DNA of 64,000 nt from positions 310,001 to 374,000 of the forward strand of contig NZ_CM007717.1 in NCBI RefSeq assembly GCF_002019855.1, in the 5' to 3' direction. Below are positions 15,911 to 24,889 of this stretch, piece by piece. Within the stretch, counting starts at the first letter, position 1, and each line of letters opens with the position of its first letter. The position numbers were made by a program, and so were the translations under genes. Source of the DNA: Streptomyces antibioticus (GTDB lineage Bacteria > Actinomycetota > Actinomycetes > Streptomycetales > Streptomycetaceae). The notes below the pieces were generated by a model. The model had not been told where the DNA came from. It was given only the letters and a program-made list of their open reading frames with translations, and ran no database searches.

Positions 15911-17158
15911 ATGCGCCCCAGCCCCACCGAGGCGATGGACCGGCCGGCGGCCGATCAGGCACCCCCGCCCCCACGGCTCCCACCGGCGGCCCGTACCGAA
16001 GCCGTCGAGATCATCGACGGTGACGTACCGGCCGCCGTGGGACGCGTCCTGGACGCCCTGCTCGCGGAACGGGTCGCGCGTGCCACCGCTCTGGACCCGG
16101 TGTTCGGCCGCGACCTCGCCGCGCGCGTCGCCCGTTTCACCCTGGAGGGCGGCAAGCGCACGCGCTCCCAGTTCGTGTGGTGGGCGATGCGCGCCTGCGG
16201 CGGCGGGCCCGCCCAGGCGGAGGCCGCGCTGCGGATCGGCGCCGCCCTGGAACTCATCCAGACCTGCGCCCTGGTCCACGACGACGTGATGGACGGCGCC
16301 CGGATGCGGCGCGGGCGGCCCGCTCTGCACGTGGACGTCGCCGACCAGTACGCCGACGCCGGGACGCCCGCTGCCGGGCGGCGGTTCGGCGAGGCCGCCG
16401 CCATCCTCGCCGGTGACCTCGCCCTGGCCTGGGCGGACGACACCGTGGCCGCCGTCGAACTGGAGTCGGCCGCCGCGCGGGCCGTGCGCGAGCTGTGGAG
16501 CGCCCTGCGCACCGAGATGGTGGCCGGGCAGTACCTGGACGTGCGCGGCCAGGTCGCCTCCGCCCCCTCCGTGGCCCGTGCCGTGCGGGCCGCCTGTCTC
16601 AAGAGCGCCCTGTACTCGGTGGAACGCCCGCTGGCGCTCGGCGCCGCCCTGGCGGGCGCGGACGGTGCGCGCCGGGCCGCGCTGTGCTCGGCGGGGCGCT
16701 GTGTCGGCATCGCGTTCCAGCTCCGCGACGACCTCGTCGACGTCTACGGCGACCCGCGGCGGTCCGGCAAACCGGTGGGCGGTGACATCCGGGCGGGCCG
16801 TCCCACCGCGCTGGTGGCGGTGGCCCGGGCCCGCGCGGAGGCGGCCGGGGACCGGCACGCGCTGGCCGTGCTGCGCCGCTCGCTGGGCCGCGCCGACCTC
16901 TCCGAGAGCGGCCTCGCCGAGGTGCGGGACGTGCTGGAGGCCACCGGCGCGCGAGACACCGTCGAGGCGAGGATCGGCCGGCTGGTCGACCGGGGCCTGC
17001 GGCACCTGGAGTCGGCCGGCCTGGAGCCGGAGGGGCGGCGGCGCCTGCGCGGGCTGCTGCACGCGGCGGCAGGATCGCCGCCCGCGCCGGACGACACGGA
17101 CGCACGCGTGCTCGGGTCGCCGCTCGTGGCCGCCCGCGTCGAGGGGAGCGTCCGATGA
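15911..17158 (+). CDS. crtE: Geranylgeranyl diphosphate synthase CrtE
   Basis: 415-residue trans-prenyltransferase making C20 diphosphate for phytoene. The first Asp-rich motif is [10 protein letters not shown] (DDxxD), the second [20 protein letters not shown] binds the diphosphate. The N-terminus is a Pro-rich extension of about 40 residues. The ATG at 15911 has GAGGA six bases upstream. First gene of the plus-strand operon crtE-crtI-crtB-Rieske, all joined by four-base or similar overlaps. The gap to the divergent sigma gene contains an eight-base palindrome TGACGTCA (15868-15875). Confidence 0.93.
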   Translation: MRPSPTEAMDRPAADQAPPPPRLPPAARTEAVEIIDGDVPAAVGRVLDALLAERVARATALDPVFGRDLAARVARFTLEGGKRTRSQFVWWAMRACGGGPAQAEAALRIGAALELIQTCALVHDDVMDGARMRRGRPALHVDVADQYADAGTPAAGRRFGEAAAILAGDLALAWADDTVAAVELESAAARAVRELWSALRTEMVAGQYLDVRGQVASAPSVARAVRAACLKSALYSVERPLALGAALAGADGARRAALCSAGRCVGIAFQLRDDLVDVYGDPRRSGKPVGGDIRAGRPTALVAVARARAEAAGDRHALAVLRRSLGRADLSESGLAEVRDVLEATGARDTVEARIGRLVDRGLRHLESAGLEPEGRRRLRGLLHAAAGSPPAPDDTDARVLGSPLVAARVEGSVR

Positions 17159-18708
17159 CCAGGACCGTTCCCGGGCGCACGGATCATGTGGTGGTCGTCG
17201 GCGCCGGGCTCGCCGGTCTGGCCGCCACGCTGCATCTGCTCGGCGCGGGCCGGCGGGTCACCCTGCTGGAGCGCGACGCCCTGCCGGGCGGCCGCGCCGG
17301 GCGTCTGGAGCGCGGCGGCTACCGCATCGACACCGGGCCCACCGTGCTGACCATGCCCGATATCGCCGACGAGGCGTTCGCCGCCGTCGGCGAGTCGCTG
17401 CGCGACCGCGTCGACCTGGTCCCGCTGCACCCCGCCTACCGGGCGCTGTTCGCGGACGGGAGCCGGCTCGACGTGCACACCGAGGAGGAGGCGATGGCGG
17501 CGGAGGTGGAGCGCTTCGCGGGCGGCGCCGAGGCCGCGGGCTACCGGCGGCTGCGGGAGTGGCTGGAGCGGCTGTACCGGGCGCAGATGCGGCGTTTCAT
17601 CGACGCCGACTTCGACTCGCCGCTGTCCCTGCTCACCCCGGACCTGGCCCGGCTCGCGGCGCTCGGCGGGTTCGGGCGGCTGGACGCGCGCATCGGCCGT
17701 CATCTGCGCGACGAACGGCTGCGCCGCGTCTTCTCCTTCCAGGCGCTGTACGCCGGGGTGCCGCCGGAGCGCGCCCTCGCCGCGTACGCGGTGATCGCCT
17801 ACATGGACACGGTCGCCGGGGTGTACTTCCCGCGCGGCGGGATGCACGCCCTGCCGCGGGCCATGGCGGACGCGGCGGCGAAGGCGGGCGCCGACCTGCG
17901 CTTCGGCCAGGACGTCGTCCGGCTGGAGCGCTCCGCCGGACGGATCACCGCCGTCGTCACCGACCGGGACCGCGTGCCGTGCGACGCCGTGGTCCTCACC
18001 CCCGACCTGCCGGTCTCCTACCGCCTCCTCGGTCGCGCGCCGCGCCGTCCGCTGCGGATCCGGCACGCGCCGTCGGCCGTCGTCCTGCACCTCGGCACCG
18101 ACCGGACCTGGCCGCAACTCGCCCACCACACCCTGTCGTTCGGCGCGCGCTGGCACCGCACCTTCGACGAACTCACCCGCGCCGGGCGGCTGATGAGCGA
18201 CCCTTCGCTGCTCGTCACCCGGCCCACCGCCACCGATCCGACGCTCGCCCCGCCCGGCCGCCACCTCCACTACGTCCTCGCGCCCTGCCCCAACACCGAC
18301 CTCGGGCCGGACGCCGCCGCCTGGGGCGAACTCGGGCCCCGCTACCGCGACAGCGTGCTGCGGGAACTGGACCGGCGCGGCCTGGCGGGCCTCGCCGACG
18401 CCGTGGACGAGGAGGTCCTCGTCACCCCCGCCGACTGGACGGCCCAGGGGCACGCGGCGGGCACGCCGTTCTCGGCCGCCCACACGTTCACACAGACCGG
18501 GCCGTTCCGGCCGCGCAATCTGGTGCGCGGCACCGAGAACGCCGTCCTCGCCGGCTGCGGCACCATCCCGGGCGTCGGCGTCCCGACCGTCCTGCTGTCC
18601 GGCAAGCTCGCCGCCGCCCGGATCACCGGACGGCACCGGGCGCCCCTCCCCCGGCACGGGCCTGCCCCGCGTGCCGGGACGGCCGCAGCGGAAGGAACGC
18701 GCTCATGA
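17155..18708 (+). CDS. crtI: Phytoene desaturase CrtI
   Basis: 517-residue FAD-dependent desaturase converting phytoene to lycopene. Flavin motif [21 protein letters not shown], then [16 protein letters not shown] and the family block [13 protein letters not shown]. The C-terminal bacterial-type carotenoid dehydrogenase signature is recognisable in [20 protein letters not shown] and [16 protein letters not shown]. Usual length for CrtI. ATGA overlap with crtE and with crtB shows translational coupling. Confidence 0.94.
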   Translation: MTRTVPGRTDHVVVVGAGLAGLAATLHLLGAGRRVTLLERDALPGGRAGRLERGGYRIDTGPTVLTMPDIADEAFAAVGESLRDRVDLVPLHPAYRALFADGSRLDVHTEEEAMAAEVERFAGGAEAAGYRRLREWLERLYRAQMRRFIDADFDSPLSLLTPDLARLAALGGFGRLDARIGRHLRDERLRRVFSFQALYAGVPPERALAAYAVIAYMDTVAGVYFPRGGMHALPRAMADAAAKAGADLRFGQDVVRLERSAGRITAVVTDRDRVPCDAVVLTPDLPVSYRLLGRAPRRPLRIRHAPSAVVLHLGTDRTWPQLAHHTLSFGARWHRTFDELTRAGRLMSDPSLLVTRPTATDPTLAPPGRHLHYVLAPCPNTDLGPDAAAWGELGPRYRDSVLRELDRRGLAGLADAVDEEVLVTPADWTAQGHAAGTPFSAAHTFTQTGPFRPRNLVRGTENAVLAGCGTIPGVGVPTVLLSGKLAAARITGRHRAPLPRHGPAPRAGTAAAEGTRS

Positions 18709-19727
18709 CCGCCCGTGAACTCGACGCGGCCGGCATCACCGACCCGGTGCTGCGCGACGCCTACACCCGGTGCCGGCGGCTCAACGCCCGGCACGGCAGG
18801 ACGTACTTCCTCGCCACCCGGCTGCTGCCGGTGGAACGCCGTCCCGCCGTCCACGCCCTGTACGGGTTCGCGCGCCGGGCCGACGACATCGTCGACTCCC
18901 TGGAGGCCGACGTACCCTCCGACCGCCGCGCGGACGACCTCGCCCGCCTCGACGCCCGGCTCCACGCCCGGCTGCGGCGCGCGCCGCGGGAGCCGGGCGG
19001 CGCCGAGCCGGTGGTCCTGGCGCTCGCCGACACGGCCCGGCGGTACGCGATCGACCACCGGCACTTCAGCGACTTCATGACGTCCATGCGCGACGACCTG
19101 AAGGTCACCGACTATCCGACCTACGACGACCTGCGCGCGTACATGCACGGTTCGGCGGCGGTGATCGGGCTCCAGATGCTGCCGGTCCTGGGCACCGTGG
19201 TCCCGCGCGAGGAGGCCGCCCCGCACGCGGCCGCGCTGGGCGTCGCCTTCCAGCTCACCAACTTCCTGCGCGACGTCGGCGAGGACCTCGACCGCGGCCG
19301 GGTCTATCTGCCGGCCGATCTGCTGGCCGCGCACGGCGTCGACCGGGAGCTGCTGTACCGCAGCCGCGCCACCGGGCGCCGCGATCCGCGGATCACCGAG
19401 GCACTGCGGGCGTTCGAGGACCTCACCCGAGGGGTCTACCGCGAGGCGGAGCCGGGCATCGCGATGCTCGACCCGGTGTCACGCCCCTGTGTGCGCACGG
19501 CGTTCGTGCTGTACGGCGGCATCCTGGACGCGGTCGCCGCCGACGGGTACGCGGTGCTGCACCGCCGTGCCGTGGTGCCCCGGCGCCGCCGGGCGGCGGT
19601 GGCCCTGGACGGCCTCGCCCGTCTGGCGGCGGCACGCGTACGACGACGCTTCCGGCCGCCGGTGGTCCCGGCGCCGGTGGCCCCGGGTGTCGTCACCGGG
19701 CGGTCCCCGCACGAGGAGGTCATGTGA
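18705..19727 (+). CDS. crtB: Phytoene synthase CrtB
   Basis: 340-residue squalene/phytoene synthase family enzyme that joins two geranylgeranyl diphosphates head to head. Substrate-Mg motifs are [11 protein letters not shown] (first Asp-rich) and [16 protein letters not shown] (second). YFLATRLLP near the N-terminus and [15 protein letters not shown] are also typical. It overlaps crtI by ATGA at the start; its stop overlaps the GTG of the Rieske gene. Confidence 0.94.
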   Translation: MTARELDAAGITDPVLRDAYTRCRRLNARHGRTYFLATRLLPVERRPAVHALYGFARRADDIVDSLEADVPSDRRADDLARLDARLHARLRRAPREPGGAEPVVLALADTARRYAIDHRHFSDFMTSMRDDLKVTDYPTYDDLRAYMHGSAAVIGLQMLPVLGTVVPREEAAPHAAALGVAFQLTNFLRDVGEDLDRGRVYLPADLLAAHGVDRELLYRSRATGRRDPRITEALRAFEDLTRGVYREAEPGIAMLDPVSRPCVRTAFVLYGGILDAVAADGYAVLHRRAVVPRRRRAAVALDGLARLAAARVRRRFRPPVVPAPVAPGVVTGRSPHEEVM

Positions 19728-20731
19728 GCCCCGACCGTCCCGACTCCCCGGGCCGCCGCTTTCCGCTGTCGCTGCGCAGGCACCCCGTCGCCTGGGAGCG
19801 GCAGCGGCCGACCTGGCGGGAGGCCCGCCCGGCGGTGATCGCCGAGGCGTTGAAGCGGGCGCGGGCGCTGCCCTCGGGCAACTGGTACGTCGTGGGCGCG
19901 ACCCGGGACGTGCGCGACGACCGGCCCCTCGCGCGGACGGTCGCCGGGCGGGAGATCGTCGTCTGGCGGGACGCGGCGGGTCGGCTCGTCGCCGGACCGG
20001 GCAGTTGTCCGCACCTGGGCGCGCCGCTGCGTGACAGCCCGGTCCGGTGCGGCACGCTCGTCTGCCACTGGCACGGACTCGCCCTGCCCGGCACGCCGTT
20101 CGCCGGCTGGGATCCCGTGCCGGCGTACGACGACGGGGTGCTGGTGTGGGTGCGCCTGGACGAGGCGGGCGGCGAACCGCCCCTGGCGGCACCGGCCGTA
20201 CCGGAGCGGCCGGCCGCCGCGGGGGCGGTGGCGGCGGTCTACGTCGCTGTGGGCACCTGTGAGCCGGAGGACGTCGTGGCCAACCGGCTCGACCCGTGGC
20301 ACGGCGCCTGGTTCCACCCGTACTCCTTCGTGGACCTGACCGTCGTCGACACTCCCGCGGAGGGGGAGGACGGTTTCGTCGTCGACGTGTCCTTCCGGCT
20401 CGCCGGGCGGATCGTGGTGCCGGTGCGCGCCGTGTTCACGGCGCCCGGGCCGCGGACGGTCGTCATGCGGATCACGGAGGGCGAGGGCCAGGGGTCGGTG
20501 GTCGAGACGCACGCGACGCCGCTCGGCTCCGACGACCGGGGCAGACCGCGGACGGCGGTGGTGGAGGCGGTCGTCGCGGCGTCGGACCGCCCGGGGTTCG
20601 CGGTGGCCCGCCGGATGTCGCCCGTGCTGCGCCCCCTCATGCGGGCCGCCGCAGGACGCCTGTGGCGCGACGACCTGGCCTACGCGGAGCGCCGCTGGCA
20701 TCTGCGGTCGACGGGCCGTTTCCCGGGCTGA
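19724..20731 (+). CDS. Rieske non-haem iron oxygenase in the carotenoid operon, in the usual place of crtV
   Basis: 335-residue protein. N-terminal Rieske [2Fe-2S] domain with SCPHLGAP (Cys95, His97) and LVCHWHG (Cys114, His117). The C-terminal domain contains [12 protein letters not shown]: Asp190-x2-His193-x4-His198, the arrangement of a mononuclear-iron centre in Rieske oxygenases, so it looks catalytic rather than a ferredoxin. The GTG overlaps the crtB stop, with GAGGAGG just upstream, so it is the fourth gene of crtEIB. In S. griseus and S. coelicolor this position holds crtV, a methylesterase-like gene. A reasonable inference is hydroxylation or other oxidation of the carotenoid or its aromatic rings; unproven. 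I recall such proteins annotated as DUF5914 but cannot check. Confidence 0.8.
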   Translation: MSPDRPDSPGRRFPLSLRRHPVAWERQRPTWREARPAVIAEALKRARALPSGNWYVVGATRDVRDDRPLARTVAGREIVVWRDAAGRLVAGPGSCPHLGAPLRDSPVRCGTLVCHWHGLALPGTPFAGWDPVPAYDDGVLVWVRLDEAGGEPPLAAPAVPERPAAAGAVAAVYVAVGTCEPEDVVANRLDPWHGAWFHPYSFVDLTVVDTPAEGEDGFVVDVSFRLAGRIVVPVRAVFTAPGPRTVVMRITEGEGQGSVVETHATPLGSDDRGRPRTAVVEAVVAASDRPGFAVARRMSPVLRPLMRAAAGRLWRDDLAYAERRWHLRSTGRFPG

Positions 20732-20738
20732 GCCGACG

Positions 20739-20758
20739 ACCGCCGACCTCACGGCGGT
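20739..20758 (+). terminator. Hairpin after the crtEIB-Rieske operon
   Basis: ACCGCCG and CGGCGGT form a perfect seven-base stem around ACCTCA, eight bases after the Rieske stop, followed by a pyrimidine-rich run. Likely end of the plus-strand crt transcript. Confidence 0.55.
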
Positions 20759-20853
20759 GCTCCTTCTCGCGCGTACGAACGCGGTGTTTCCGTCGTGCGA
20801 ACAGGGCGGCCGGGCGGGAGACAGGGGTCCGGGGCCGGTGTGACCATGTGCGC

Positions 20854-22305
20854 ATGCTCCCGGGAGAAGATCGCGCCGCCCGGCGGGTGCTGACGGTGTG
20901 CATGGCGGCCGGCGTCACGACCCTGCTCGACCAGTCGGTCCTCAACATCGCGGTGCCGGCGCTGCGTCGGTCGCTGGAGGCGGGTGCCACGGATGTGCAG
21001 TGGATCGTCGCCGGGTACTCGCTGGCCTTCGGTCTGATGCTGGTGCCGGGCGGCAGTCTCGGCGATGTGCACGGGCGCAAACACCTCTTCCTGGCCGGGC
21101 TGTCGGCGTTCGTGGTCTTCGGCGCGGTCGCCGCCGCCGGTACGCGCGCGGACCTGGTGATCGCGGCACGGCTGGTGCAGGGCGCCGGGGCGGGGCTGGT
21201 CAACTCGCAGGTCATCGGCACGCTCCAGGACCACTTCAGCGGCGTCGGCCGGGCGCGGGCGCTGGGCCTGTACGCCGTCACGGGCGGTGTCGCCGCGGCC
21301 CTGGGGCCTCCGCTCGGCGGCGCCCTGGTCGCGGCGTTCGGACCGGACCTCGGGTGGCGGCTGTGTCTGCTTCTCAGCGCGCCCTGCGGGATCGTCACCC
21401 TGTGGCTGGCGTTCCGCTGGTTCCCGGCTCCCCGGCGGACCGCCGGACACAGCCGGCTCGACTGGTGGGGGCTCGGGTGGACGGGCGCGCTGACGCTGGC
21501 GCTGATGGTGCCGTTCATCAGGACGCCGGGCGGAGCCGTGGAGACGGCCCTGTGGGCGGGCGCCGCCGTCGGGGCCCTCTGCTGTCTGGTCGCGGGACAT
21601 CGCTTCCGGGTCCGGTCGGGCCGGGTCCCGCTGGTGCATCCGTCGCTGCCGCGCTCGCGCCCCTACACGCTCGGGACGGCTGTCGCGATGGCCGGCTTCG
21701 GCTCCTCGCTGGCCGCGACGCTGGTGCTGACCGTGTTCCTGCAGAGCGGCCTGGGGCTGTCCGCGCTCACCGCCGCCCTGGTCACCCTGCCGTCGGCGGC
21801 GGCCATGGGTGTCTCCTCGGCCGTGGCCTGGCGGGTGGTGCGCCGCCTCGGACCGCACACCGTCACGCTCGGGCTCGCCCTGGGCGTGCTCACCCTGCTG
21901 GCCGGCGCGGCCGTCGCCGTCACCGCACCGCGCGCCCACCTGCCGCTGCTTCTCACGGTGGTCCAACTGCTGTCCGGTGCCGCCGCCGGGCTCACCATCG
22001 CCCCCAACCAGGCCCTGGTGCTCCAGCACGCCCCGGCCGAGGCCGCAGGGGTGGCCGGCGGCATCCTCCAGATGGCCCAGCGGATCGCGGCGGCCATCGC
22101 GCTGAGCGCCGTCTCGGGGAGCTATCTGCGCGGCACGTCGGGGCCGTCGGGCGATCCCCGTGCGGCGTTCGCGCACGCGACGCTGCTGTGCGCCGGGCTG
22201 CTCGCGGCGGCCGCCGTCCTGTCGCTCCTGCGCCCCCGCCTGACGGCTTCGACCCCGCCCGGGATCCGGCCGCCTCTTGCCTCTGACGTGCACGTCAAGG
22301 GTTAG
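20854..22305 (+). CDS. MFS multidrug-type efflux transporter (DHA2-like, 14 spans)
   Basis: 483-residue polytopic membrane protein. It shows the MFS pattern LDQSVLNIAVPALRRSL in helix 1, the motif A-type loop GGSLGDVHGRKHLFLAG between helices 2 and 3, and RLVQGAGAGLVNSQV in helix 4, as in DHA2 drug:H+ antiporters. Around 14 hydrophobic segments can be drawn. Substrate cannot be told; the crt cluster is adjacent but ends in its own hairpin. ATG 20854 chosen; a GTG two codons earlier is equally possible. Its last codons overlap the MerR-type promoter of the next gene. Confidence 0.83.
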   Translation: MLPGEDRAARRVLTVCMAAGVTTLLDQSVLNIAVPALRRSLEAGATDVQWIVAGYSLAFGLMLVPGGSLGDVHGRKHLFLAGLSAFVVFGAVAAAGTRADLVIAARLVQGAGAGLVNSQVIGTLQDHFSGVGRARALGLYAVTGGVAAALGPPLGGALVAAFGPDLGWRLCLLLSAPCGIVTLWLAFRWFPAPRRTAGHSRLDWWGLGWTGALTLALMVPFIRTPGGAVETALWAGAAVGALCCLVAGHRFRVRSGRVPLVHPSLPRSRPYTLGTAVAMAGFGSSLAATLVLTVFLQSGLGLSALTAALVTLPSAAAMGVSSAVAWRVVRRLGPHTVTLGLALGVLTLLAGAAVAVTAPRAHLPLLLTVVQLLSGAAAGLTIAPNQALVLQHAPAEAAGVAGGILQMAQRIAAAIALSAVSGSYLRGTSGPSGDPRAAFAHATLLCAGLLAAAAVLSLLRPRLTASTPPGIRPPLASDVHVKG

Positions 22306-22307
22306 CT
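22277..22307 (+). promoter_or_regulatory. MerR-type promoter and operator for the medium-chain reductase gene
   Basis: TTGCCT (-35, 22277-22282) and TTAGCT (-10, 22302-22307) are separated by 19 bases, the overlong spacer typical of MerR-activated promoters. The spacer contains the perfect 14-base palindrome TGACGTGCACGTCA (22284-22297). The likely regulator is the MerR protein encoded at 23478, just after the reductase gene. The -10 box overlaps the stop of the MFS gene. Confidence 0.75.
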
Positions 22308-22372
22308 TCGGCGCGCCCCGGGCCGGACGGTCCGGCGCGCCCGGTCCCCGACACCCCTTCAGGAGCCCGCAC

Positions 22373-23407
22373 ATGACCTCCGCCCTGCCTGCCACGACCC
22401 GGTCGATCACGCTCGTGGACGTCCCCGCCGGCCTGCCCGTGCCCGGGAACTTCGCGATCACCGAGGAGCCGCTGCCCGTCCCCGGCCCGGGACAGGTCGT
22501 CGTACGCAACCGGTGGTTCCTCGTGTTCCCCGGGCTGCGCACGCTGATCGGCGGCAAGGTCGAAGGGGTTCCGCTGCCCAGTATCCACGCGGGTGACACG
22601 CTGTTCGGTCCCACCGTCGGCGAGGTCGTCGCCGCCGGGCCCGACACCCCGCTGCGGCCGGGGGACGTGGTCACGCATCTGCTCGGCTGGCGCGAGCACG
22701 CGCTCGTCGCGGCGGCGGACTGCGCGCCGGTGGGCGACGCGCTGCCCGACCCGGTGGCCCATCTGTCGTCCGGGTCGTCGGCCTACGGCGCGCTGACCCG
22801 GCTCGCCGAAGTCCGCCCCGGGGACACGGTGTTCGTCACGGGTGCGGCGGGCGCCGTGGGCACGCTCGCGGGCCCCGTGGCGCGGCTGCTCGGGGCCGCG
22901 CGGGTCGTCGGGAGCACCCGGTCGGCGGAGAAGGCCGAGCGGCTGCGGACCGAACTGGGCTACGACGCGGTCGTGGTGCCCGGACAGGGGTCGCTCGGCG
23001 AGCAGTTGGCCACGGCGGCGCCGGACGGCATCGACGTCCTGCTCGACACCGTCGGCGGGGACCAGCTCGCCGCGGCCGTCGGCGCCGCCCGCAGGGGTGC
23101 CCGGTTCGCTCTGGTCGGCGCGCTGTCGGGGCAGTTGGCGCCGGACCGGGACGGCGGCAGCGCGCCCGCGGAGATCGACACCTTCCGGCTCGTGACCCTC
23201 GGCGTGTCGCTGCGCGGCTACAGCGGCGTCGACCATCCGGACGTGCCGCGGGAGTGGACCGAGCGCTTCGGGGGCTGGCTGCGCTCCGGCGAGATCACCT
23301 TCCCGTACGCGCGGATCACGGGAATGGACCGCGCGCCCGGAGCGTTGCAGGAACTCTTCGAGGGGCGGCATCTCGGGACCCTGGTCGTGGAGTTGCCGCC
23401 GGTGTGA
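22373..23407 (+). CDS. Medium-chain NADP-dependent reductase (zinc-free quinone/alkenal reductase type)
   Basis: 344-residue member of the medium-chain dehydrogenase/reductase superfamily, prostaglandin/alkenal reductase type. GroES-like N-terminal part (PGPGQVVVRNRW); the nucleotide fold has VFVTGAAGAVGTLAGPVARLLGA (motif AxxGxxG) and VGSTRSAEKAERL. No zinc-ligand Cys cluster is seen. It would reduce electrophilic alkenals or quinones with NADPH. ATG 22373 has AGGAG seven bases upstream. The promoter has MerR geometry and the MerR gene follows 70 bases after the stop: a compact inducible detoxification module. Confidence 0.85.
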   Translation: MTSALPATTRSITLVDVPAGLPVPGNFAITEEPLPVPGPGQVVVRNRWFLVFPGLRTLIGGKVEGVPLPSIHAGDTLFGPTVGEVVAAGPDTPLRPGDVVTHLLGWREHALVAAADCAPVGDALPDPVAHLSSGSSAYGALTRLAEVRPGDTVFVTGAAGAVGTLAGPVARLLGAARVVGSTRSAEKAERLRTELGYDAVVVPGQGSLGEQLATAAPDGIDVLLDTVGGDQLAAAVGAARRGARFALVGALSGQLAPDRDGGSAPAEIDTFRLVTLGVSLRGYSGVDHPDVPREWTERFGGWLRSGEITFPYARITGMDRAPGALQELFEGRHLGTLVVELPPV

Positions 23408-23477
23408 CGGTCGCCGTGCGCGGGCTCGGCGACCACGGCCCGGCCGCGGAGGCCGGGTCCTGGCGCGAGAGGCGGAC

Positions 23478-23861
23478 ATGCGGATCGGGGATGCGGCGGA
23501 AGCGGCGGGGACCACCCCGCGGGCACTGCGGTTCTACGAGGAGCGGGGCCTGCTGCCGCCGCCCGGGCGCACCGCCACCGGGCAGCGCGAGTACGGGCCC
23601 GGCGAGGTGGCCCGGGTCCGGGTGATCCGTGAACTGCTCGCGCTCGGGCTGACCGTGGAGGATCTGCGGACCGTCGCCGACCGGATCGACCTGCTGGTCG
23701 AGGATCCCCGACGGCGGTGCGGACAGCCCGACTCCGGCGTCCCGGGCTCGGGGGTCGTCGACCGCAGGATCGCCGCGCTGGACGCGGAGATCGGCCGGCT
23801 GACCCGGCAGCGCACCGAACTCGCCCTGCGGGCCGCGGGTATTGAGCACCGGGCCGGCTGA
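23478..23861 (+). CDS. MerR-family transcriptional regulator
   Basis: 127-residue regulator. Winged helix-turn-helix MRIGDAAEAAGTTPRALRFYEERG at the N-terminus (RYYE-type motif as RFYEERGLL), then a C-terminal coiled-coil dimer helix VDRRIAALDAEIGRLTRQ. Only one Cys (Cys76) is present, so a metal- or Fe-S-sensing Cys cluster is absent; a small organic electrophile or drug inducer is more likely. Probable activator of the reductase gene upstream through the 19-base-spacer promoter at 22277-22307. Confidence 0.88.
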   Translation: MRIGDAAEAAGTTPRALRFYEERGLLPPPGRTATGQREYGPGEVARVRVIRELLALGLTVEDLRTVADRIDLLVEDPRRRCGQPDSGVPGSGVVDRRIAALDAEIGRLTRQRTELALRAAGIEHRAG

Positions 23862-23948
23862 CCGCACCGGCGGCGGCGCAACAAAGCCGCCACATGTTTG
23901 TCATCCGCGAGCCGGAATTCCCTTGCCGGGCACGCCCGTTGCGCCGGT

Positions 23949-24869
23949 ATGAGCATTGGCGTAGCACTCCCCGTCCACCACTCGATCGACACCACGGTGC
24001 GGCTCGCGCGCGAGGCCCACGAGGCCGGACTGCGCTCCGTCTGGTTCGGGCAGACCTTCGGGTACGACTCCCCCTCGCTCGCCGCGATCGTCGGCCGTGA
24101 GGTGCCCGGACTGCACGTGGGGACCGCGGCGATCCCGGTCTTCGGCCGGCATCCGCTGCTCGTCTCCAGCCAGGCCCAGACCGCGCAGGCCGCCACCGCA
24201 GGGCGCTACCACCTCGGACTCGCGCTCGGCACCAAGTACCTGACGGAGACCGGCTTCGGCATCCCCTACGAGCGCCCGATCGCCCGGCTCCGCGAGTTCC
24301 TCACGGCCCTGCGCCCGCTGCTGGAGTCGGGCAGCGCCGACTTCCACGGCGAACTCCTCACCGCCACCACACCGCTCCCGGCGACCGTGCCGGGCGGCGC
24401 CGAGACACCGGTGCCGGTGCTCGTCGCCGCCATGGCGCCGCAGTCGCTGCGGGTGTCCGGCGAACTCGCCGACGGCATCCTGCCGTTGCTGGCCGGGCCG
24501 CGCGCCCTCGACGAGCACATCGTCCCGGCCGTCACCGCGGCGGCCTCGGCGGCGGGGCGGCCGGCGCCCCGGATCGTGGCCTGTGTGCCCGGTGTGGTCA
24601 CCGGCGACCTCGACGCCGTACGGGAGACCGCGACCGAACAGCTCGCGTTCTACGAGCAGTTCCCGTCCTACCAGCGTGTCATCGGACTCTCGGGCGGCAC
24701 CCGGGCCGTCGACCTGGCCGCCCTCGGCGACGAGGAGACCGTCGCCGCCGAGGTGCGGCGCTACCGTGAGGCCGGGGCCACGGAGGTGGTGTTCACGGCG
24801 ACGGACCTGGGCGGCGACGAGGACCGTCTGCGCACCTGGAAGCTGCTGGGCGAGCTGGCGAACGGCTGA
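23949..24869 (+). CDS. LLM-class (F420-dependent type) oxidoreductase
   Basis: 306-residue luciferase-like TIM barrel (bacterial luciferase/F420 superfamily). Typical features are IGVALPVHHSIDTTVRLA at strand 1, GLRSVWFGQTFGYDS, GTAAIPVFGRHPLLVSSQAQT and RYHLGLALG, and ETVAAEVRRYREAGATEV near the end. In actinobacteria most such proteins use F420. Substrate unknown. It follows the MerR gene by 87 bases on the same strand and ends convergently with the GH13 gene. Confidence 0.82.
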   Translation: MSIGVALPVHHSIDTTVRLAREAHEAGLRSVWFGQTFGYDSPSLAAIVGREVPGLHVGTAAIPVFGRHPLLVSSQAQTAQAATAGRYHLGLALGTKYLTETGFGIPYERPIARLREFLTALRPLLESGSADFHGELLTATTPLPATVPGGAETPVPVLVAAMAPQSLRVSGELADGILPLLAGPRALDEHIVPAVTAAASAAGRPAPRIVACVPGVVTGDLDAVRETATEQLAFYEQFPSYQRVIGLSGGTRAVDLAALGDEETVAAEVRRYREAGATEVVFTATDLGGDEDRLRTWKLLGELANG

Positions 24870-24889
24870 CCCGACCTCCCTTCAGGGGC

